DNA from: Pseudomonadota bacterium
GTDB lineage: Bacteria > Pseudomonadota > Gammaproteobacteria > Burkholderiales > Rhodocyclaceae
Reading direction: 5' to 3'
Length of the DNA stretch: 64,000 bases
Assembly (NCBI GenBank): GCA_018241725.1
Contig: JAFEDI010000124.1
Location: 142,471-206,470, forward strand
Within the stretch, counting starts at the first letter, position 1, and every line of letters begins with the position of its first letter. A model generated the notes under the pieces. That model was not told the DNA's origin and did not search any database. It saw nothing but the letters and a program-made list of their open reading frames with translations. A program made the translations under genes and the position numbers. This document shows, in pieces, positions 55,129 to 63,979 of this stretch.

Positions 55129-56538
55129 TCAGTGGGCTTCGTGGGCGACGTGCTCGCAGGCTTCGCCGCTGGCATTGCGGCGGCCGGTGCCGTTGAGGAA
55201 CACGTTGAGTACCACTGCGGACAGGGCGGCGAGCAGGATGCCGCTGTGCAGCAGCGGGCCGAGGGCCTTCGGCATGCTGTGGAAGAAGGTCGGCGCGACC
55301 AGCGGGATCATGCCCAGGCCAATGCTGACCGCCACCACGTAGAGGTTGTTGCGGTTGCTGCGCAGGTCGGCGCCGACCAGGATCTTGATGCCCGTCGCGG
55401 CGACCATGCCGAACATCACGACGCCAGCGCCGCCGAGCACGAACTGGGGCACGGAAGCGATCACCACCGCCATCTTCGGGAACAGGCCGAAAGCCATCAG
55501 GATCACCCCGCCGACGATGCACACCCAGCGGCTCTTCACGCCGGTGACGCCCACCAGGCCGACGTTCTGGGAGAAGGAGGTGTGCGGGAAAGTGTTCAGC
55601 AGACCGCCGATCAGCGTGCCGAGGCCGTCGGTGCGCAGGCCGCGGGTCAGGTCGTCACGGCTCAGGCGGCGCCCGGTGAGGTCGCCGAGGGCCAGGAACA
55701 TGCCGAGAGATTCGACCATCACCACCACCATCACCAGGCACATGGTCGCCACCGACACCAGGTCGAAGGTCGGCATGCCGAACTGCAGCGGGGTGACGAG
55801 GGCGATCACCGGCGCCTCGTCGATGCCGGCGAAACTCACCTTGCCGAGGGCCATCGAGATCAGGAAGCCGACCACCATGCCGAGCAGCACCGACACGTTG
55901 GACAGGAAGCCGCGGCCGTACTTGGTGATCAGCAGCACGGAGACCAGCACGATGGTGGCGATGGCGATGTGTTCCGGCGCACCGTAGGCCGGGTTGTCGA
56001 TCATCTTGCCGGTCGCCGCGTCCTTGATCGTCGGATTGCCGCCGGCCGCCCAGTTGACCGCCACGCGCATCAGCGAGATGCCGATCACCGAGATAATGGT
56101 GCCGGTGACGACGGGCGGAAACAGCGGCAGACAGCGGGATACCAGTGGCGCGAAGAAGATGCCGAAGATACCCGCCGCGATGCCGGCCCCCAGAATGGCG
56201 TTGATGCCCAGCTCGGGGTTGCCGGCCATCGCCACCATCGGGCCGACGGCGGCGAAGGTGACACCCATCATCACCGGCAGGCGGATGCCGAACTTGCCGA
56301 TACCGAAGGCCTGGATGATGGTCACCAGACCACAGCACAGCAGATCGGAATTGATCAGCAGCGCGATCTGGTCCTTCGGAAACCGGAGGGCGCCGCCGAC
56401 GATCAGCGGCACCGCGATAGCGCCGGCATACATCACCAGCACGTGCTGCAAGCCCAGGGCCAAGAGGCGGCCGGCGGGCAGGCGCTCGTCGACCGCATCG
56501 ACCGGTTGGGCACTTCTTTCCTGCGAATACTCCGACAT
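55129..56538 (-). CDS. NCS2-family xanthine/uric acid permease
   Basis: 469 aa, AAGGAG before the ATG at 56538. About 14 helices. The NCS2 signature QNVGLVGVTG and the TM8 Glu segment MVESLGMFLALGDLTGRRL are present; Gln in the signature and Glu in TM8 are characteristic of xanthine or urate carriers, not uracil ones. It imports a purine base with H+ or Na+. The start lies behind a promoter with a TCGATA half-site at the same distance from the -10 as at gcl and eno. The C-terminal His-rich CEHVAHEAH tail is unusual. Confidence 0.9.
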   Translation of the reverse strand: MSEYSQERSAQPVDAVDERLPAGRLLALGLQHVLVMYAGAIAVPLIVGGALRFPKDQIALLINSDLLCCGLVTIIQAFGIGKFGIRLPVMMGVTFAAVGPMVAMAGNPELGINAILGAGIAAGIFGIFFAPLVSRCLPLFPPVVTGTIISVIGISLMRVAVNWAAGGNPTIKDAATGKMIDNPAYGAPEHIAIATIVLVSVLLITKYGRGFLSNVSVLLGMVVGFLISMALGKVSFAGIDEAPVIALVTPLQFGMPTFDLVSVATMCLVMVVVMVESLGMFLALGDLTGRRLSRDDLTRGLRTDGLGTLIGGLLNTFPHTSFSQNVGLVGVTGVKSRWVCIVGGVILMAFGLFPKMAVVIASVPQFVLGGAGVVMFGMVAATGIKILVGADLRSNRNNLYVVAVSIGLGMIPLVAPTFFHSMPKALGPLLHSGILLAALSAVVLNVFLNGTGRRNASGEACEHVAHEAH

Positions 56539-56634
56539 GGAGGTCTCCTTCGTTATCAGCATGAGCGCCTCTGCGGGCGCTGGTGGCGAATGCTCCGGAC
56601 GAGGAATCGACCGGACTCAGGCCCAGTTTAGGTG

Positions 56635-56689
56635 GCGGCCCGCAGCGCGGCAGAGCCCAGTCTTGATAAGCGGAATAAGCACTTCGATA
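56635..56689 (-). promoter_or_regulatory. Permease promoter with TCGATA half-site
   Basis: A TAAACT -10 (56640-56635) and a TCGATA half element (56684-56689) 43 bases upstream of it; gcl and eno have 44. The other arm and the -35 are degenerate. Confidence 0.45.
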
Positions 56690-56864
56690 TTGTCGCAACG
56701 CAGCATTTTCAATCCCCCTCCAGTCCTGGCCCATCCTCCGCCCATCATGCAGTGCACCACGTTTTTCCAGGCCGTGCGGGATGGCCGGCAAGATCATCGG
56801 CGGCACCTAGTGGGTATTCTGCGGACCAAGCGATGCCCACCATTATTCGAAATCCGATAAGCCG

Positions 56865-57770
56865 ATGAAGCCGTCCTCCTCCTTCCCCCGTCCCGCCGCC
56901 GTCGCGCTGCTGCTGATGTCCCTGATCTGGGGCTACAACTGGGTGGTGATGAAGCAGGTGATCCGTTACGCCGATCCCTTCGACTTCTCGGCGATCCGCA
57001 CCCTGCTCGGCGCCCTGTCCCTGTTCGCGCTGCTGCTCCTGCGCCGCCGCCCGCTGAAATTGGTGGCCGCCCGCCAGACCCTGCTGCTCGGCCTCCTGCA
57101 GACCGCCGCCTTCACGGCGCTGATCCAGTGGGCGCTGGTGGCCGGCGGCGCCGGCAAGACCGCGGTGCTGGTCTACACCATGCCCTTCTGGCTGGTGCCG
57201 CTGGCCGCCTGGCGCCTCGGCGAGCGCATCAGCCCGCTGCAGCAGGCCGGCACCGCCGTGGCTGCCGGTGGCCTGCTGCTGATCCTCGAACCCTGGGGTG
57301 CCGCCCACGGCAGCCTGGCCAGCAACCTGCTGGCGCTCGCCGGCAGCCTCGCCTGGGCGCTGGCCACCATCGTCGCCAAGCGCCTGCGCCAGCAGCACGA
57401 GGTGGACGTGCTGACGCTGACCGCCTGGCAGATGCTGTTCGGCGCGCTGGCCCTGTGCGTCGTCGCCGCGCTGCATCCGTCGCGCCCCATCGAGCCGACC
57501 CCCTACTTCTTCGGCGCCCTCGCCTTCAACGCCGTACTCGCCACCGGTCTGGCCTGGCTGCTGTGGCTCTACGTGCTGGAGCACCTGCCCGCCGCCATCG
57601 CCGGCCTGTCGGCCCTCGGCATCCCGGCCATCGGCGTGCTCGCCGGCTGGCTGGAGCTGGGCGAACGCCCGAGCAGCGCCGAGCTCGGCGGCATGCTGCT
57701 GATCGGCGCCGCGCTGCTGCTCGTCAATCTCGTCCCGGTCCTCCGCCGCGGCGGCCCACCCCGCTCCTGA
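56865..57770 (+). CDS. EamA/DMT-family transporter
   Basis: 301 aa, ten helices in two EamA repeats: LLMSLIWGYNWVVMKQVIRYADPFDFSAIRTLLGALSLFALLLL and later SLAWALATIVAKRLRQQHEVDVLTLTAWQMLFGALALCVVAAL. Exporters of amino acids and metabolites belong here, but the substrate cannot be told. It is divergent from the purine permease and stops 11 bases before a response-regulator gene on the same strand, which may be cotranscribed. Confidence 0.88.
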   Translation: MKPSSSFPRPAAVALLLMSLIWGYNWVVMKQVIRYADPFDFSAIRTLLGALSLFALLLLRRRPLKLVAARQTLLLGLLQTAAFTALIQWALVAGGAGKTAVLVYTMPFWLVPLAAWRLGERISPLQQAGTAVAAGGLLLILEPWGAAHGSLASNLLALAGSLAWALATIVAKRLRQQHEVDVLTLTAWQMLFGALALCVVAALHPSRPIEPTPYFFGALAFNAVLATGLAWLLWLYVLEHLPAAIAGLSALGIPAIGVLAGWLELGERPSSAELGGMLLIGAALLLVNLVPVLRRGGPPRS

Positions 57771-57781
57771 ACAGGTTTGCC

Positions 57782-58486
57782 ATGACCACGCCCCGCCCCA
57801 CCATCCACTGCATCGACGACGCTCCGGCCACCCGCCGCGCCCTCGCTTCCTGCGCCCACAGTCTGGACCTGCCGCTGCACGTCTGGAACAGCCCGGACGA
57901 GCTGCGCACCACCCTCGACGGCGACACCTGCGGCGTGATCCTGGTGGACATCCGCCATATCGACGGCGACGGCGACTGCGCCGACTTCATCGCCGGCCTG
58001 GCCGCCGACGGCATCGACCTGCCGGTGATCGTGCTGGCCGCCGACGCCGACGCGGCGCAATGCCGCCAGGCCTTCCGCGCCGGCGCCGCCGACTTCCTGG
58101 AGAAACCCCTGCAGCGCGCCGAACTGCGCCAGGCCCTGCGCCACACCATCGGCCAGCACGTGCTGCAGCACGCCCGCCTCGACGCGGAACGCCAGGCCCG
58201 CCGGCGCTACGCGCAGCTGTCGGAGCGGGAGCGGGAAGTCCTGGCGATGATCGTCGCCGGCCTCACCAACAAGGAAGTCGCCCGTGCGCTGGAGGTCTCG
58301 CCGCGTACCGTCGAGGTGCACCGTTCGCGCCTGGGGCGCAAGCTCGGGACGGATTCGTTTGCGCAGATGGTGAGGTGTTATGCGGGCTTGGTGGAGAGGG
58401 ATGGTGTGGCGGACGCGGTTGGCGTCGTGCGGGCTAGCGGGTGCGTGCCCATCCCTGGTGCGAGTTCACTGGACTTGCGGATGTAA
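57782..58486 (+). CDS. FixJ/TodT-type response regulator (orphan)
   Basis: 234 aa. Receiver with Asp12-Asp13, phospho-acceptor Asp56 (VILVDIRHIDGDGD) and Lys in FLEKPLQ; C-terminal LuxR helix-turn-helix QLSEREREVLAMIVAGLTNKEVARALEVSPRTVEVHRSRLGRKLG. The part after residue ~203 (DGVADAVGVVRASGCVPIPGASSLDLRM) has no counterpart in FixJ proteins and may arise from fusion with the flanking repeat element. No kinase gene is adjacent. Confidence 0.87.
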   Translation: MTTPRPTIHCIDDAPATRRALASCAHSLDLPLHVWNSPDELRTTLDGDTCGVILVDIRHIDGDGDCADFIAGLAADGIDLPVIVLAADADAAQCRQAFRAGAADFLEKPLQRAELRQALRHTIGQHVLQHARLDAERQARRRYAQLSEREREVLAMIVAGLTNKEVARALEVSPRTVEVHRSRLGRKLGTDSFAQMVRCYAGLVERDGVADAVGVVRASGCVPIPGASSLDLRM

Positions 58487-58504
58487 TTGCTTGGTGGTCC
58501 TTAC

Positions 58505-59609
58505 TGGGCGGCTTTCCTTTTTATTGGCTTGCATTGGCCGGGACGCGCCCCGGCGGGCGCCCTACTTTCTTGCGTCGCCAAGAAAGTAGGCAAAGAAGGC
58601 GACCCGAGCCTCACCGGTCGTCCGCGTTGCGGACGACTTCCCTGCGCTGCTCGCAGCAGGCGGCCGGCGCGGAACTCGCCGGCTACGCCGGCTCAAACAG
58701 CCGCGCCGGACATCCCCGCCTGCCGCTGCGCTGCTCGGCGGTTCGGAACGGGCTTTGGGAGACACCGAGCCTTTTCGGAAATTGAGGTTTGTTGCTGGAC
58801 ATGGCTGCGCAGCCCTGATCCGCCCGTCCCACCCTCCACTCGGCGCGTCAGAGGGGGAAGGAAAGGCCCGGCGAACTGCCGCGCCGGGGGAAACTGGTTC
58901 AGTACAAAGTAAGCAAGCCTCCCTTGGACTTGAACCAACTCAGCTCCCAGCCGAACTCTTTCAGCTCCGAGGGCAGTGCTCTCACCGCCGGAGGAAGCTG
59001 GTTCATCTCGGACGGAAGCTGACCCAGCGCAAAGGTAAGCGAACCTCCCTCTGACTTGAGCCAGCTCAGCTCCCAACCGAACTCTTTCAGCTCCGAGGGC
59101 GGTGGCCTCACCACCGGAGGGAGCGGGTTCATCTCGGACAGGAGCTGAACCAGCACAAAGGTAAGCGAGCCTCACTTGGACTTGAACCAGCTCAACTCCC
59201 GGCCGAACTCTTTAAGCTCCGAGGGCAGTGCTCTCACCGCCGGAGGAAGCTGGTTCATCTCGGACGGGAGCTGACCCAGCACAAAGGTAAGTGAACCTCC
59301 CTCGGACTTGAACCAGCTCAGCCCCAGCCTCAGCAAACGCTCGGTGCATCCTCAACGCCCGTCCTGAACCGCCGAGCAGCACAGCAGCAGGCGGAGAAGT
59401 CCGGCGCGGCTGTCTGAGGAGGCGAAGCCGACGAGTTCCGCGCCGGCCGCCTGCTGCGAGCAGCGCAGGGAAGTCGTCCGCAACGCGGACGACCGGTGAA
59501 GCACGGGTCGCCTTCTTTGCCTTCTTTCTTGGCGACGCAAGAAAGAAGGTCGCCCGCCGGGGCGAGTCCCGGCCAACGTAAGGAAACAAAACGGAAAGCC
59601 GCCCAGAAA
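58505..59609. repeat. Composite element: long inverted-repeat arms around tandem repeats
   Basis: 58505-58771 and 59334-59609 are imperfect inverted copies about 265 bases long. Shared blocks include CTTTCTTGCGTCGCCAAGAA, GGCAAAGAAGGCGACCC, GGTCGTCCGCGTTGCGGACG and CTGCGCTGCTCGCAGCAGGC. Sequences containing such 'CGCCAAGAAAGTAGGCAAAGAAGGCGACCC'-like blocks recur across many betaproteobacterial and Xanthomonas genomes and are often mis-called as hypothetical genes. No transposase is inside. It fills the whole gap between the FixJ-like gene and the tautomerase gene; I see no convincing gene in 58487-59719. Confidence 0.8.
58911..59330. repeat. 126-bp tandem repeats, about 3.3 copies
   Basis: Units start at 58911, 59037, 59163 and (partial) 59289, an exact 126-base period (42 codons in every frame). 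Copies differ at scattered positions. On the minus strand each unit can be read as an open frame, but with no start signal or conserved family. Confidence 0.88.
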
Positions 59610-59719
59610 AGAGCAACCAAAACCAAAAAACAAAAACCCAAAAAAAACGGCCCACCACCAGCCGGGAGGGGGAGAAAACCAGCAGCGGGCCCAGGGCAAA
59701 AAAAGAAAAGCCCAGGCGC

Positions 59720-59911
59720 TCAGCCGCCCCTCTCCGACCACAATACCCCACCCGTCGCCCAATTCTCCCGCTTCACATCCACCAACAGGATATCCACCGC
59801 CGACGGCTCACACCCAAGCACCCGGCAGGTTTCACGCGTCAAAACCTCGACAAGCTCACGCTTCTCGGCCGGCGTGCGCCCCTCGAAAAGTTCGATATGA
59901 AAAGTCGGCAT
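59720..59911 (-). CDS. 4-oxalocrotonate tautomerase family protein
   Basis: 63 aa from the ATG at 59911. MPTFHIELFEGRTPAEKRELVEVLTRETCRVLGCEPSAVDILLVDVKRENWATGG has Pro2 as catalytic base after Met removal, and the typical length and fold of 4-OT subunits. Ribosome-binding site is weak. It follows the class II aldolase gene by 56 bases and probably ends the allantoicase operon. Substrate unknown; an enol/keto isomerisation is expected. Confidence 0.85.
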   Translation of the reverse strand: MPTFHIELFEGRTPAEKRELVEVLTRETCRVLGCEPSAVDILLVDVKRENWATGGVLWSERGG

Positions 59912-59967
59912 GGAAGAGTTCTTTCGGAAAACGGAAGGGGAAAAAGCACCAGCAGCGAAACAGAAGA

Positions 59968-60750
59968 TCAAGCCGCAAACGACGGATCGTCCCGCATCAG
60001 CCGACGCAGCAGCATCGGCCATTCGAGCGCGCCTTCCGGCGCCGGATCGGCAGTGAGCTGGCGGTGGCTGCGGGCCAGCACGGCGTCCGGCGGCATTACC
60101 CGCCGGGCGGCGTCAGGCGCGGCGGCCAGCGCGGCGAGCTGGATCTCGCAGGCCTGCTCTAGCGTATGCATCAGCACATAGGCCTCGGCCACCGTCCGCC
60201 CGCAAGTCAGGGTGCCGTGGTTGCGCAGCAGCAGCGCCGGGTGCTGCCCGAGGGCGGCGACCAGGCGGGCCAGTTCGGGGGCATCGAAGACCAGGCCGCC
60301 GTAGTCGTGGATGCCGATGTCGCGCCAGAAGCGCAGCGCCGGCTGGGACAGCGGCAGCAGGCCATCGGCCAGCGCGGACACGGCGATGCCGGCGCGGGTG
60401 TGGAGGTGCAGCACGCAATGGGCGTCCGGCCGGGCGCGGTGCACGGCGGAATGGATCGCGAAACCCGCCGGGCTGGCGACGCCCTCCCCGGCCAGCACCT
60501 GGCCGGCGAAATCCACCACCAGCAGGTTGGAGGCGGTGACCTCCTCGAAGCCCAGCCCGAAGCGGTTGATCAGGAAGGCGTCGTCGCGCCCGGGCAGGCG
60601 CCGGGAGATGTGCGTGTAGACCAGGTCGTCCCAGCCCTTGCGGGCGACCAGGCGGTAGCAGGCGGCCACGTCCACCCGCGCCCGCCACTCTTCCTCGCCG
60701 CAGGCCGGGAGCCGCCGGGCGTAGGCTTCGCTGACATCGTCGGTGGACAT
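59968..60750 (-). CDS. Class II aldolase/adducin family protein
   Basis: 260 aa. WDDLVYTHISRRLPGRDDAFLIN, VLHLHTRAG and LLRNHGTLTCG contain the substrate and Zn-ligand His residues of class II aldolases and adducin-like decarboxylases. Starts 10 bases after the ureidoglycolate lyase stop. A role in ureide or glyoxylate metabolism is suggested by the operon, but the reaction is unknown; members decarboxylate or cleave 3-keto or 2-hydroxy acids. Confidence 0.85.
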   Translation of the reverse strand: MSTDDVSEAYARRLPACGEEEWRARVDVAACYRLVARKGWDDLVYTHISRRLPGRDDAFLINRFGLGFEEVTASNLLVVDFAGQVLAGEGVASPAGFAIHSAVHRARPDAHCVLHLHTRAGIAVSALADGLLPLSQPALRFWRDIGIHDYGGLVFDAPELARLVAALGQHPALLLRNHGTLTCGRTVAEAYVLMHTLEQACEIQLAALAAAPDAARRVMPPDAVLARSHRQLTADPAPEGALEWPMLLRRLMRDDPSFAA

Positions 60751-60760
60751 GGCCGTCTCC

Positions 60761-61261
60761 TTACAGGGCCGGGATCACCGCGCCGGGATCGAGGACGACC
60801 TCGTCGCAGTTGGGGGCGCTGCCGCTGCGGTCCACGACCAGGAAGTCGCACACCGTCTCCAGCGCCAGCAGCGGGTGGTGCCACACGCCGGTGGCGTAGT
60901 TGACGCCCTGGTCGCCGCGGGCCAGGAAGACCCGCAGGTCTTCCGCCTTCGGCGCCGCGCCGGCCGGCGCCACCACCACCAGGTAGGGCTTGCCGGACAT
61001 CGGGATGAAGGCCTGGCTGGCCAGCGGGTGGCGTTCCATCATCTCGACGCGGAACGGCAGCGTGCGCGGCTGGCCGCGGAAGATGGAGACGATCACCTTG
61101 CCATCCGGGCCGGCCTCGATCTGGGCGAGGTCGTGGTAGCGCTCGGTGTTGCCGGCGTTGATGGTGAAATGGCGCACCGCGTCGCTCGCTTCGATGACTT
61201 CGCCGAAGGGGGCGAAGGCTTCGCGGGTGAGCGGCTGCGGGTTCAGGCTGAGGCTGCTCAT
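60761..61261 (-). CDS. allA: Ureidoglycolate lyase
   Basis: 166 aa. [81 protein letters not shown] and [16 protein letters not shown] are AllA signatures. It splits ureidoglycolate into glyoxylate and urea. It lies 9 bases after allantoicase, whose product it uses; the glyoxylate then feeds the gcl operon. Confidence 0.94.
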   Translation of the reverse strand: MSSLSLNPQPLTREAFAPFGEVIEASDAVRHFTINAGNTERYHDLAQIEAGPDGKVIVSIFRGQPRTLPFRVEMMERHPLASQAFIPMSGKPYLVVVAPAGAAPKAEDLRVFLARGDQGVNYATGVWHHPLLALETVCDFLVVDRSGSAPNCDEVVLDPGAVIPAL

Positions 61262-61270
61262 GGCCGCTCC

Positions 61271-62314
61271 TTACTTGGCCACCTTGCCCCACAGGCGCAG
61301 GCGCGACACGCCGCCGTCGGGGAAGATGTTGAAGCGCACGTGGGTGATCGGCCCGAGCTTGGCGACCTGTTCGGTGAAGGTATGCACCGCGTCCATCGTC
61401 AGCTTCTGCTCGGGCAGCAGGGTCTGCCAGAACATGCTCTGGGTGGTGATGGAACGGTCGGTGCCACCGCTCACGAAGGCCGCCTGGATCGAGCAGCGGT
61501 CGGGGTAGTTACCCTTGAAGAAGGCGGTGTCCACTTCGATCTTGTCGACCGTGCCGGCCGCGCCCAGTTCGAGCACGCACCAGTCGTTGCCCGGTTCGCG
61601 GCGGCGGCGGGTCTCCCAGCCGTCGCCCATGTTCTGGCCGCGGCCGGGCAGCAGCAGCGCGGCGACGGTGGAACCGAAGCTGGCGTCGTTCCACGACACG
61701 GCGCGGCCGCCGTTCTCCATGGCCACCAGGTCGATGGTCTCGTCGCCGGTCAGGCTTTCCAGCGCGCCGACCGGGCGGCCATAGACGCGCAGGCGGGCGA
61801 TGCCGCCGTCCGGGAAGATATTGACGCGCAGGTGGGTCCACGCCTTGCCATTGGCGCATTCGAGGATGTGGTGGCTGTTGGGGCCGAGGGGCGTGGCCGG
61901 CAGGATCTCGGTCCAGCTGGCGGCCTGCAGGGTTTCCACGTCGTCGCTGACCGACACGGTGGCCTCGATGGACACCGCCGGCGGGTAGTTGCCGGTGAAG
62001 TGACTGGTGTCCACGTCGAAGCCGCGGATCACGCCCTTCACGCCGAGCTTGACCAGCGCCCAGTCATGGCCGGCGACGCGCTTGCGGCGGGATTCCCAGC
62101 CGTCCATCCACTTGCCGTTGGTGTCGAACTTGCCCGGCACGAACTGGGCCGGTTCCGGGTTGAGCATGCGCGACACTTCGGCGAAGAAGTCGTCGGAGGC
62201 GTACAGCGCCTGCGCGCCCAGGCGCGGGTTGGCGAGGTCCACCGAACGCAGCGCCCAGTCGGGCAGGTCGGCGGGGGCGGCAAAGACGGGGGCGCCGGGG
62301 GTGTGGCTGGCCAT
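61271..62314 (-). CDS. alc: Allantoicase
   Basis: 347 aa, start at 62314 with GGAGACCCATCC upstream. Two homologous halves, each with a galactose-binding-like fold: [41 protein letters not shown] and [41 protein letters not shown]. It hydrolyses allantoate to ureidoglycolate and urea. First gene of the alc-allA-aldolase-tautomerase operon. Uricase, allantoinase and the HIU/OHCU steps are not in the window. Confidence 0.95.
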   Translation of the reverse strand: MASHTPGAPVFAAPADLPDWALRSVDLANPRLGAQALYASDDFFAEVSRMLNPEPAQFVPGKFDTNGKWMDGWESRRKRVAGHDWALVKLGVKGVIRGFDVDTSHFTGNYPPAVSIEATVSVSDDVETLQAASWTEILPATPLGPNSHHILECANGKAWTHLRVNIFPDGGIARLRVYGRPVGALESLTGDETIDLVAMENGGRAVSWNDASFGSTVAALLLPGRGQNMGDGWETRRRREPGNDWCVLELGAAGTVDKIEVDTAFFKGNYPDRCSIQAAFVSGGTDRSITTQSMFWQTLLPEQKLTMDAVHTFTEQVAKLGPITHVRFNIFPDGGVSRLRLWGKVAK

Positions 62315-62440
62315 GGGATGGGTCTCCTTTGAGTTTTGGCTTGTGATGCGTGGAAGCGATCTGCCCGGCAAGGGCGTCAGCTTCCGGTTTTACGAAAAAC
62401 GGGCCGGAACGCCGGGCTGGCGCCTTCCTGGCCATACGAA

Positions 62441-63805
62441 TCAGCTACGGGATGCCAGCTCCTGTTGCGCTGCCAGCGGGCCGGTGCTTGCCAGAGCCTC
62501 GCGCTCTTCAACGAGGGCGTCCGGGGTAGTCGCGTTGAGATCCACCGGGATCACACCATCCAGTACGCCCTTCGCCCGCGCCCGATCAATGTCCTTCTCC
62601 CACACGCCGATCACGACGGTGGCGACGCAGTTGCCGATCATGTTGGTAAGCGCCCGTGCCATGCCCATGAACCAATCCACCGACAGCACCAGCACCAGGC
62701 CGATGGCCGGGATCGCCGGCACCGCCGACAGCGTGGCGGCAAGGATCACGATGGCGGAGCCCGGCACGCCGTGCGCGCCCTTGGAGGTCACCAGGGAAAT
62801 GGCAAGGATGGTCAGCAGGTCCGTCAACGACAGCGGCGTGTTGGTGGCCTGGGCGATGAAGACCGCCGCCAGGGTCAGGTAGATGGAGAAGCCGTCCAGG
62901 TTGAAGGAATAGCCGGTGGGGATCACCAGGCCGACCGTCGAGTTCTTGATGCCCATGAGTTCAAGCTTGCGCATGACCTGTGGCAGCACCGCATCCGACG
63001 AGGCGGTGCCCAGCACCACCAGCAGTTCCTCCCGCAGGTAGCGCAGCAGCTTGAAGATGTCGAAGCCCGCCAGACGCAGGATGGTTCCAAGCACGACCAC
63101 CACGAAGATCGCGCAATTCACGTAGAACAGTGCCACCAGCATGCCCAGCTGCTTGAGCGAGCCGACGCCGTACTTGCCCACCGTGAAGGCGATCGCGCCG
63201 AGCACGCCCAGCGGCGCCAGCTTGACGATGTAACCGATGATCTTGAAGAACACATGGGCCAGGCTGTCGATCGCATGGGTGACCGGCCGCCCCCGCTCGC
63301 CGAGGGCCGCCACCGCACAGCCGAACAGGATGGCCAGCAGCAGGACCTGCAGGATGTCGCCCTTGGCGAAGGCATCGGCGAAGGTGGTCGGGAGGATCCT
63401 GAGCAGGAAATCCACCGTGCTGGTGGCTTGGGCAGCCTTCTCCGCGTAACCCGCCAACGCCGATCCGTCGAGGTTGTGGGGATCCACGTTCATGCCGGCG
63501 CCGGGTTGCAGCACGTAGGCCAGCAGCACGCCGAGAGCCAGCGCGAAAGTGGTGACGACCTCGAAATACAGCAGTGCCTTGACCCCGACGCGCCCGACCT
63601 TCTTGAGATCGCCGGTGCTGCAGATGCCATGGACCACCACGCAGAACACCAGCGGCGCGATGATCGCCTTGATCAGCTTGATGAACCCATCGCCAAGGGG
63701 CTTCAGCTTGGTGGCGAAGTCGGGCCACAGGGCGCCGACGGCGATCCCCAGGATGAGGGCAATGACCACCTGCCCGAACAGAGTCTTGTAAAAACGCTTG
63801 TGCAT
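62441..63805 (-). CDS. dctA: C4-dicarboxylate transporter DctA
   Basis: 454 aa, DAACS family. MHKRFYKTLFGQVVIALILGIAVGALWP, HGICSTGDLKKVGRVG, SSDAVLPQVMRKLELMGIKNSTVGLVIPTGYSFNLDGFSIYLTLAAVFIAQATNTPLSLTDLLTILAISLVTSKGAHGVPGSAIVILAATLSAVPAIPAIG contain the helical-hairpin HP1 (serine-rich) and the NMDGT-like NLDG and SKG motifs. It imports succinate, malate and fumarate with protons or Na+. It stands 126 bases before the allantoicase gene and could be cotranscribed with it. Confidence 0.95.
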   Translation of the reverse strand: MHKRFYKTLFGQVVIALILGIAVGALWPDFATKLKPLGDGFIKLIKAIIAPLVFCVVVHGICSTGDLKKVGRVGVKALLYFEVVTTFALALGVLLAYVLQPGAGMNVDPHNLDGSALAGYAEKAAQATSTVDFLLRILPTTFADAFAKGDILQVLLLAILFGCAVAALGERGRPVTHAIDSLAHVFFKIIGYIVKLAPLGVLGAIAFTVGKYGVGSLKQLGMLVALFYVNCAIFVVVVLGTILRLAGFDIFKLLRYLREELLVVLGTASSDAVLPQVMRKLELMGIKNSTVGLVIPTGYSFNLDGFSIYLTLAAVFIAQATNTPLSLTDLLTILAISLVTSKGAHGVPGSAIVILAATLSAVPAIPAIGLVLVLSVDWFMGMARALTNMIGNCVATVVIGVWEKDIDRARAKGVLDGVIPVDLNATTPDALVEEREALASTGPLAAQQELASRS

Positions 63806-63959
63806 GGTTTACCTCTTGAGCCGGATGAAAGAAGGCCCCCCAGGGGCGGCCGTTCGGGTGCCGCGGTGACGACGGAAGCGATTGCCACCCGTCCATCCTT
63901 GGCCATCGATGCCAAAGCCGCCTGGTATTGCAGCCCGCACAGATGCCTACAAACATATT

Positions 63960-63979
63960 TTGTAAAATGTTAGTTACAA
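63960..63979. promoter_or_regulatory. Inverted repeat in the dctA promoter region
   Basis: TTGTAA and TTACAA arms around 8 bases (63960-63979), overlapping a possible -35 TTGTAA on the minus strand with a TATGTT -10 16 bases on. Candidate repressor operator. Confidence 0.5.

Noticed and set aside
54226-56631. 801-codon plus-strand frame opposite the Tsx-like and permease genes
   Set aside because: Antisense shadow with His/Asp-rich composition; the minus-strand proteins have clear family motifs.
58911-59330. Possible CRISPR array
   Set aside because: The 126-base units are contiguous, with no alternation of short repeats and unique spacers.
58693-59751. Open frames of 160 and 179 codons inside the repeat element
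   Set aside because: They are produced by the 126-base (42-codon) period that keeps frames open; no start context, no family, and similar predictions in other genomes are known to be repeat-derived.
63890-63950. Sigma-54 promoter before dctA
   Set aside because: TGGCA-like strings occur on the minus strand (TGGCATC, TGGCAAT), but none has a TTGC-type element at the required spacing.
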